NCBI RefSeq assembly: GCF_000988205.1
Contig: NZ_LAYQ01000006.1
Coordinates: 1-64,000 of the forward strand
Length of the DNA stretch: 64,000 nucleotides
Reading direction: 5' to 3'
Source: Corynebacterium minutissimum
GTDB lineage: Bacteria > Actinomycetota > Actinomycetes > Mycobacteriales > Mycobacteriaceae
Below are positions 59,277-64,000 of this stretch, in pieces. How positions within the stretch are numbered: the stretch's first letter is position 1; every line of letters begins with the position of its first letter. The notes beneath the pieces are model-generated. The model was given only the letters and a program-made list of their open reading frames with translations. It was not told where the DNA came from and searched no databases. The position numbers were made by a program, and so were the translations under genes.

Positions 59277-62200
59277 TTGGCTTCCGGACTCAACCGACCC
59301 GCCGCCCCGATGAAACGGCCGCCCAAATTTCTCTCGTGGGTTGTCGCCATCATCGCGGTCCTCTTGTTCATTGGCCCCATGTTGGTGGGCTTCTATACGG
59401 ATTGGAAGTGGTTCGGCGCGATTGAGTACCGTGGGGTCTTCACCAAGACCTTGATCACGCGCATCGTCCTCTTCATCCTCTTCGGCCTCGTAGCAGCGGC
59501 TATTACGTACGTTGCGGGCCTGATTGTGTGGCGGGGGCGCGGTGACTCGATGGACATGGCGGATTTCAATTCCCCCGTCTATCAGTACCGCAAGTCCATT
59601 GAGAGCACGATGAGTGTCTTCCTCAAGGTCATCCCGGTGCTCGTTGGCGTCGTTTCCGGCCTGTTGGGGCAAGCCAACTGGCGGACCGTCATGCTCTTCC
59701 TCAATTCCCACGATTTTGGGGTGACGGATCCGCAGTTCAACCACGACCTTGGCTTCTACGCTTTCCGCTTGCCGGTGTGGTCAATGCTGGTCAGCGCCGC
59801 CTCCATGCTGGTCGCCGTGTGCTTCCTCATCGCACTTGTGGGGCACTACATTCTGGGTGGCATCCGCTTGGGTAATCGCGCCGCTGGCGTGCGTGGTTCG
59901 TTGTCGAAGGCGGCCCGCACCCAGCTCGCCGTGACTGGTGGCATTTGGATGCTGCTCCAGGTGGCTGGCTACTGGCTGGGGCGCTACGAGTTGCTGTACA
60001 ACCAGCATTCGCTGTTTACGGGTGGTTCCTACACGGACATCAATGCCTACCTGCCGGCAAAGATCATTCTCATGATCATCGGCGTGTTCGTGGCCGTGGC
60101 AATCTTCTCTGCGGTGGTCATTAAGGACCTGCGTATCCCTGGCCTGGCCGTGGTGCTCATGGTTCTGTCCTCATTGGTCATCGGCCAGGGCTGGCCGCTC
60201 ATCATGGAGCGTTTCTCCGTGAACCCGAACCGCCAGGCTAAAGAGGCGGAGTCGATCTCCCGCAACATCGAGTCCACTCGCTTTGCCTACGGCCTCACCG
60301 ATGAGAAGGTGACTTACGAGGAGAACTGGGGCGCGGAGGACGTCGCCGATGACAAGGTTGCTTCCGATGACTCCACCATTTCCAACCTGCGCCTGCTGGA
60401 CCCGGATATTTTGGCGCCGACGTTCACCCAGATGCAGCAGCTGAAGAACTTCTACGGCTTCCCAGAGACGCTGGCGATGGATCGCTATGAAATCGATGGC
60501 GAACTCCGCGACTTCGTGGTTGCAGCCCGCGAGCTGGATCCGAACGAGCTGCAGGAGAACCAGCAGAACTGGATTAACCGCCACACCGTGTATACCCACG
60601 GCAACGGTTTCATCGCCGCGCAGGCCAACACGGTCGATGAAGTGGCTCGTGATGCCGGCTCCGCGCGTGGTGGTTTCCCCATCTTTACGGTGGCTGACCT
60701 GCAGACCCAGGCGGGCAAGGACGCCGAGGGCGAGGGCGAAACCAAGAATGCTGAAGAATCCCTCGGCATCAAGGTGGACCAGCCGCGCACCTATTTCGGC
60801 CCGGTTATCGCCAGCGCCCAGGATGGTATGGACTATGCCATCGTGGGCAAGACCGGTGATGAGGCCGTCGAGTATGACACCGATACCTCTACCTACACCT
60901 ATGACGGTAAGGGTGGCGTCGACATCGGCAACATTGTTGACCGCACTGCCTTTGCGCTGAAGTACCAGGAACTCAACTTCCTGCTCTCGGACCGCGTGGG
61001 GCCGGAGTCCAAGCTGCTCTATGACCGCGACCCGCGCGAGCGCGTGGAGAAGGTTGCTCCCTGGCTAACGACGGATTCCTCCACCTACCCGGCGGTCATC
61101 GACGGCCGCATCAAGTGGATCGTCGACGGCTACACCACCTTGGATTCTTTGCCGTACTCGCAGCGCACCTCTCTGACGGAGACCACCCAGGATGCGCAGA
61201 ACCCCACGGGCACGACGCAGCGCTTGGTCAACGATCAGGTGGGCTATATCCGTAACTCGGTGAAGGCGACTGTCGACGCCTACGATGGCACCGTCGACCT
61301 CTATGAGTTCGACACCGAAGACCCCGTGCTTAAGGCCTGGGAGGGTGTCTTCCCGGGCGTCGTCAAGCCCGAGTCGGAGATCTCCGACGAGCTGCGTCAG
61401 CACATGCGCTACCCGGAGGACATGTTCAAGGTACAGCGCAACCTGCTGGCCAAGTACCACGTGGATGACCCGGGCGTCTTCTTCAACAACGATGCCTTCT
61501 GGTCCGTGCCGGAGGATCCGACCGCTGGTGAGTCCCAGGGTCTGAACCAGCCGCCGTACTACGTGCTGGCTTCCGACCCGGAGACCAATAAGCCGAGCTT
61601 CCAACTCATCACCTCCTACCGCGGTCTGAACCGTCAGTTCCTCTCTGCACACATGGCGGTGTCTTCCGACCCGGATACCTACGGTGACATCACCGTGCGC
61701 GTGCTGCCGACGAACACCCAGACCCAGGGCCCGAAGCAGGCACAGGATGCGATGATGTCTTCTGACCAGGTGGCTCGTGACCGCACGCTGTGGCAAGGCT
61801 CGAATGACCTGAAGAACGGTAACCTGCTGGCCCTGCCGGTGGGTGGGGGAGAGATTCTCTACTTGGAGCCGATTTACTCGCAGCGCAAGGGTCAGGAGTC
61901 TGCGTTCCCGAAGCTGCTGCGCGTGCTGGTGTCCTACAAGGGCCGCGTGGGCTATGCGCCGACCATCGGTGAGGCCCTAGAGCAGGTCGGTATCGACCCG
62001 AAGGCTGCCCAGGACATCACCGAAATCGAGGGTGACTCCGGCAAGCAAACCGAAAAGGAGTCCGATAGCGGCGACCAAAAGGAATCCAAGGATTCCAAGG
62101 ATGCTGAGGCTTCTGTGCCGGCATCGGCCCCGAAGGCTTCGAACGAGGGCGAGGCTATCGACGCCATCAACAAGGCTCTCGACGGCGTGGACAAGGCCAA

Positions 62201-62285
62201 GAATGGCTCCTTCGAGGAGTACGGAAAGGCTTTGGACGAGCTGGACAAGGCAGTGGAAGACTACCGCTCCCTGCAGTCCCAGTAA
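59277..62285 (+). CDS. UPF0182 family membrane protein (Rv3193c homologue)
   Basis: Function unknown. The 1002-residue protein has seven hydrophobic segments in the first 320 residues (for example LSWVVAIIAVLLFIGPMLVG and IILMIIGVFVAVAIFSAVVI). A large extracytoplasmic region follows, with family motifs such as RPFT-like YPEDMFKVQRNLLAKYHVDD and LPVGGGEILYLEPIYSQ. The last 100 residues are Lys/Glu/Ser-rich with a final helical piece. TTG 59277, six bases after GGAG, is the best start and gives MASGLNRPAAPMKRPPK; TTG 59265 and ATG 59310 are alternatives. Confidence 0.88.
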   Translation: MASGLNRPAAPMKRPPKFLSWVVAIIAVLLFIGPMLVGFYTDWKWFGAIEYRGVFTKTLITRIVLFILFGLVAAAITYVAGLIVWRGRGDSMDMADFNSPVYQYRKSIESTMSVFLKVIPVLVGVVSGLLGQANWRTVMLFLNSHDFGVTDPQFNHDLGFYAFRLPVWSMLVSAASMLVAVCFLIALVGHYILGGIRLGNRAAGVRGSLSKAARTQLAVTGGIWMLLQVAGYWLGRYELLYNQHSLFTGGSYTDINAYLPAKIILMIIGVFVAVAIFSAVVIKDLRIPGLAVVLMVLSSLVIGQGWPLIMERFSVNPNRQAKEAESISRNIESTRFAYGLTDEKVTYEENWGAEDVADDKVASDDSTISNLRLLDPDILAPTFTQMQQLKNFYGFPETLAMDRYEIDGELRDFVVAARELDPNELQENQQNWINRHTVYTHGNGFIAAQANTVDEVARDAGSARGGFPIFTVADLQTQAGKDAEGEGETKNAEESLGIKVDQPRTYFGPVIASAQDGMDYAIVGKTGDEAVEYDTDTSTYTYDGKGGVDIGNIVDRTAFALKYQELNFLLSDRVGPESKLLYDRDPRERVEKVAPWLTTDSSTYPAVIDGRIKWIVDGYTTLDSLPYSQRTSLTETTQDAQNPTGTTQRLVNDQVGYIRNSVKATVDAYDGTVDLYEFDTEDPVLKAWEGVFPGVVKPESEISDELRQHMRYPEDMFKVQRNLLAKYHVDDPGVFFNNDAFWSVPEDPTAGESQGLNQPPYYVLASDPETNKPSFQLITSYRGLNRQFLSAHMAVSSDPDTYGDITVRVLPTNTQTQGPKQAQDAMMSSDQVARDRTLWQGSNDLKNGNLLALPVGGGEILYLEPIYSQRKGQESAFPKLLRVLVSYKGRVGYAPTIGEALEQVGIDPKAAQDITEIEGDSGKQTEKESDSGDQKESKDSKDAEASVPASAPKASNEGEAIDAINKALDGVDKAKNGSFEEYGKALDELDKAVEDYRSLQSQ

Positions 62286-62293
62286 ATCCGGAT

Positions 62294-62319
62294 AGGCGCC
62301 GACGAAAAACTCGGCGCCT
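62294..62319 (+). terminator. Hairpin after UPF0182 gene
   Basis: AGGCGCCGA (62294-62302) pairs with TCGGCGCCT (62311-62319) across eight bases containing AAAAA. There is no T-run after it. Confidence 0.6.
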
Positions 62320-62349
62320 CACCTATGAAATGGCGTCTGCCCAGGGGAT

Positions 62350-62378
62350 TTGGGTAGGCGCCAAGGTGTCTGTATAGT
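62350..62378 (+). promoter_or_regulatory. Promoter of the tRNA-Met gene
   Basis: TTGGGT (62350-62355) and TATAGT (62373-62378) are spaced by 17 bases, a good vegetative promoter. It lies 86 bases before the tRNA. Confidence 0.6.
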
Positions 62379-62464
62379 TACATCCGTCGCCGGCACACGG
62401 GGTTTCAACCCTAGTGTTTATATCCAGTGTGCTGAAGCGTTTGATGTATGGAAGTGCATCTCGA

Positions 62465-62541
62465 CGCGGGGTGGAGCAGCTCGGTAGCTCGCTGGGCTCA
62501 TAACCCAGAGGTCGTCGGTTCGAATCCGGCCCCCGCTACCA
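62465..62541 (+). tRNA. Initiator tRNA-Met (CAU), CCA encoded
   Basis: The 77-base gene folds into a normal cloverleaf with anticodon CAT in CTCATAA. Two initiator features are visible: position 1 (C) does not pair with position 72 (T), and the anticodon stem ends with three G-C pairs (GGG/CCC). The T-loop GTTCGAATC is standard, and the 3' CCA is encoded. It is therefore the formylmethionine tRNA, not an elongator. Its own promoter and terminator flank it. Confidence 0.96.
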
Positions 62542-62550
62542 ACTTCCAGA

Positions 62551-62586
62551 ACCCCACCAGTCACGCTGACTGGTGGGGTTTCTTCG
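62551..62586 (+). terminator. Terminator after tRNA-fMet
   Basis: A 13-bp perfect stem (62551-62563 with 62567-62579) has a three-base loop, followed by TTCTTCG. Confidence 0.85.
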
Positions 62587-62699
62587 TTTTCGACTAGCGG
62601 GGCGGAACCGGAACGATGTTTGCGTCTAGGAATCCTGTGGCAAGAGCTAAGTGGATAGAGTGGGGTCACGTATAAATCGCAAGGTAATGGAGGATTGTC

Positions 62700-63530
62700 A
62701 TGTCTGCTTCGGCTCCACGAGTATTGCTCCTTGGGTTTGGCGCAATCGGGCGTCAATTGGTGTCACTCTTTGACCCATCGGAATTCGAAGTCAGTGCATT
62801 TGTTCGTGATGCTGCCCCGCACCGAGAACGCGGCGCCTTGGGAGTATCCCTTTACGATGACAACCTTCCCAGGCTCATCGATGCCCACGATATCGTGGTT
62901 GAATGCGCAGGCGTTGCGGCGGCGAAAGAACACGGACCGGCGGTGATTACACGTAGCAAGGATCTGGTGTTGACTTCAGTAGGCGCTTTGGCCGATCCTG
63001 ATGCGCGCCAAACACTGTTGTCTGGGCCTGGAAAAGTGCATGTCACCTCTGGTGCGATCGGCGGATTTGATTTGTGGGCAGCGCTTGCAGAGTCGAATGC
63101 CGTGGACACCGTAAAGATTCGAACGACCAAGAAAGCCGAAGCCCTCATTCAAGGCTGGATGAATGATGACGAGCGCGCGCAACTAGAAAACGCAACAGAA
63201 CCGTTTCTACTTTTCAGTGGCAGCCCTAGTGACGCGATTGCAAAATTCCCTGGCAACGTCAATGTTTCCGTCGCCCTTGCCTGGGCGACTCGCGGCAAAG
63301 GCCCCAGCGATGACGAGTTGCTTGCGCGTTCACTTGAGCGCGTATCGGTTGAGCTCATTGCTTCTCCGAATCTGGCTGATACGCGCCATCACATCGAGGT
63401 AACGGGCTCTGCCGGTACGTTCTCTCTGGTTAGCGAATCTGCTCCTAGTCCCGTGAACCCCAAAACCTCCGCGATTACGGCGTTGTCGGTTGCACACACT
63501 TTAAGACACGCGATGGCTTCGCTTCAGTAG
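62700..63530 (+). CDS. Aspartate-dehydrogenase-like protein
   Basis: L-aspartate dehydrogenases make iminoaspartate (NAD synthesis) or run in the reverse direction. The 276-residue protein has an N-terminal NAD-binding fold (RVLLLGFGAIGRQLVSLF), VVECAGVAAAKEHGPAVI, VHVTSGAIGGFDLWAALAES and the DUF108 catalytic part, AKFPGNVNVSVALAWA and NLADTRHHIEVTGSAGTFSL with the likely catalytic His. No nadA/nadC neighbour is present here, so the pathway is unclear. A GGAGG ribosome site precedes the ATG. A hairpin follows at 63577. Confidence 0.82.
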   Translation: MSASAPRVLLLGFGAIGRQLVSLFDPSEFEVSAFVRDAAPHRERGALGVSLYDDNLPRLIDAHDIVVECAGVAAAKEHGPAVITRSKDLVLTSVGALADPDARQTLLSGPGKVHVTSGAIGGFDLWAALAESNAVDTVKIRTTKKAEALIQGWMNDDERAQLENATEPFLLFSGSPSDAIAKFPGNVNVSVALAWATRGKGPSDDELLARSLERVSVELIASPNLADTRHHIEVTGSAGTFSLVSESAPSPVNPKTSAITALSVAHTLRHAMASLQ

Positions 63531-63576
63531 CGGAGGTGGTGCCCTGCAGGGTGGAGTACTACGTCACGACAGTCAC

Positions 63577-63621
63577 CGTAAATAAGCCCCGAAATCTTGA
63601 AGATTCGGGGCACTATTTACC
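63577..63621. terminator. Bidirectional terminator
   Basis: GTAAATA and GCCCCGAA pair with TTCGGGGC and TATTTAC on the other side, with an inner ATCTT/AAGAT pairing and one bulged base. It lies between convergent genes. Confidence 0.75.
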
Positions 63622-63647
63622 GTGAATGACGTTCTTCGGGAGAGCGG

Positions 63648-64000
63648 TTAGCGGTTCAGGCTTCTAATTACGACAACCAGAGCGATAACGAGACCGAACA
63701 GGACCAGCAATCCAAGCCCCACCAAAAGGAAGGGAAACCCGGAGAAGAACGATGAGTCATCGCTGTCTTGCGCGCGGTTCTCCTTGTCTTCTTTATCTTC
63801 TTTTTCCGCTGGCGCAGAGGGCTTCTCGGTCTCGAGTTTGACCGGTGCAAAAGTTGGCTCCGGAACGGGATCGCCCATGGCGTCTGCCACGAGGTCATAA
63901 GTAAGCACCGGCAACTGGGTGTTTTCGTCGATTTCTTGCTCGGTCAGGAGCTGCTCGTAGTTAACAGCGATGTATTGCTCGCCGCCCTGCCACACGCTTT
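63648..64000 (-). CDS. C-terminal part of a membrane-anchored surface protein (runs past window end)
   Basis: The open frame reaches the window edge. What is seen is an extracellular end (QYIAVNYEQLLTEQEIDENT, LPVLTYDLVADAMGDPV), a Pro/Lys/Glu-rich linker, one membrane segment (FPFLLVGLGLLVLFGLVIAL) and a very short basic cytoplasmic end (IRSLNR). It is a type I membrane protein end without an LPxTG motif. The family cannot be told from this part. Confidence 0.7.
   Translation of the reverse strand, partial: SVWQGGEQYIAVNYEQLLTEQEIDENTQLPVLTYDLVADAMGDPVPEPTFAPVKLETEKPSAPAEKEDKEDKENRAQDSDDSSFFSGFPFLLVGLGLLVLFGLVIALVVVIRSLNR

Noticed and set aside
1-64000. CRISPR array, prophage or integrative element
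   Set aside because: No regularly spaced direct repeats, phage genes or integrase were seen; apart from the IS110 fragment the window is core chromosome.

Overview
The window is chromosomal DNA of a Corynebacterium. It is GC-rich, and its gene order follows, almost gene for gene, the Mycobacterium tuberculosis block from Rv3268 to Rv3193c: LCP protein, wbbL, GDP-mannose synthesis, whiB2, tmk, mtrAB-lpqB, secA, rsgA-aroA, sigH-rshA-whiB1, adnAB, nudC-uvrD2, UPF0182. Two WhiB regulators, the MtrAB-LpqB cassette, arabinogalactan and mannan precursor genes and a fprA-cysIXYZ sulfur cluster of the C. glutamicum type agree with this. The species cannot be fixed from the sequence alone.

Layout. 1-1375: cut end of an IS110-family element (possible bridge-RNA region) beside a DUF559/AbiEi-like orphan. 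1455-4603 (minus): TSUP transporter, TIGR03089 protein, LCP cell-wall ligase. 4636-10002: wbbL, manC, whiB2, a zincin-fold protein without its zinc motif, DUF3499, pmmA. 10135-16068: a sulfite-reduction island (fprA, cysI, cysX, cysY, cysZ, cobA) placed between pmmA and its usual neighbours tobH and manA. 16098-26231: tobH, manA, a Pro/Thr-rich surface protein, tmk, mtrA-mtrB-lpqB, comF, hpf. 26353-32772: secA with four small exported proteins that I do not recognise, plus a HAD-like protein and DUF6912. 32822-37767: rsgA, aroA, SRAP, ybaK, sigH-rshA, ribosomal protein bL37 (24 codons) and whiB1. 38330-53843: Rv3212-like protein, RNA helicase, DUF3107, DUF3152, TIGR02569, adnA-adnB, potassium channel, nudC, uvrD2. 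53840-64000: ThiF/TOMM-like protein, two metalloprotease-like proteins, Lon-like PDZ protease, lipoprotein, PPA1309, UPF0182, initiator tRNA-Met, aspartate-dehydrogenase-like protein and a membrane-anchored fragment.

How the genes work together. The window combines cell-envelope building (LCP ligase, rhamnosyl linker, GDP-mannose), envelope sensing and export (MtrAB-LpqB, SecA), thiol and oxidative-stress control (SigH-RshA, WhiB1), sulfite assimilation with siroheme supply, and double-strand-break and crosslink repair (AdnAB, UvrD2, SRAP).

Two whole-window patterns stand out. First, many genes start 6-8 bases after a TANNNT hexamer with no ribosome-binding site, so they are probably leaderless; in two divergent pairs the -10 elements touch or overlap. 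Second, five conserved genes (LCP, ybaK, DUF3152, adnA, potassium channel) each carry one -1 frameshift explained by loss of one base from a short homopolymer, which suggests sequencing error rather than true pseudogenes.
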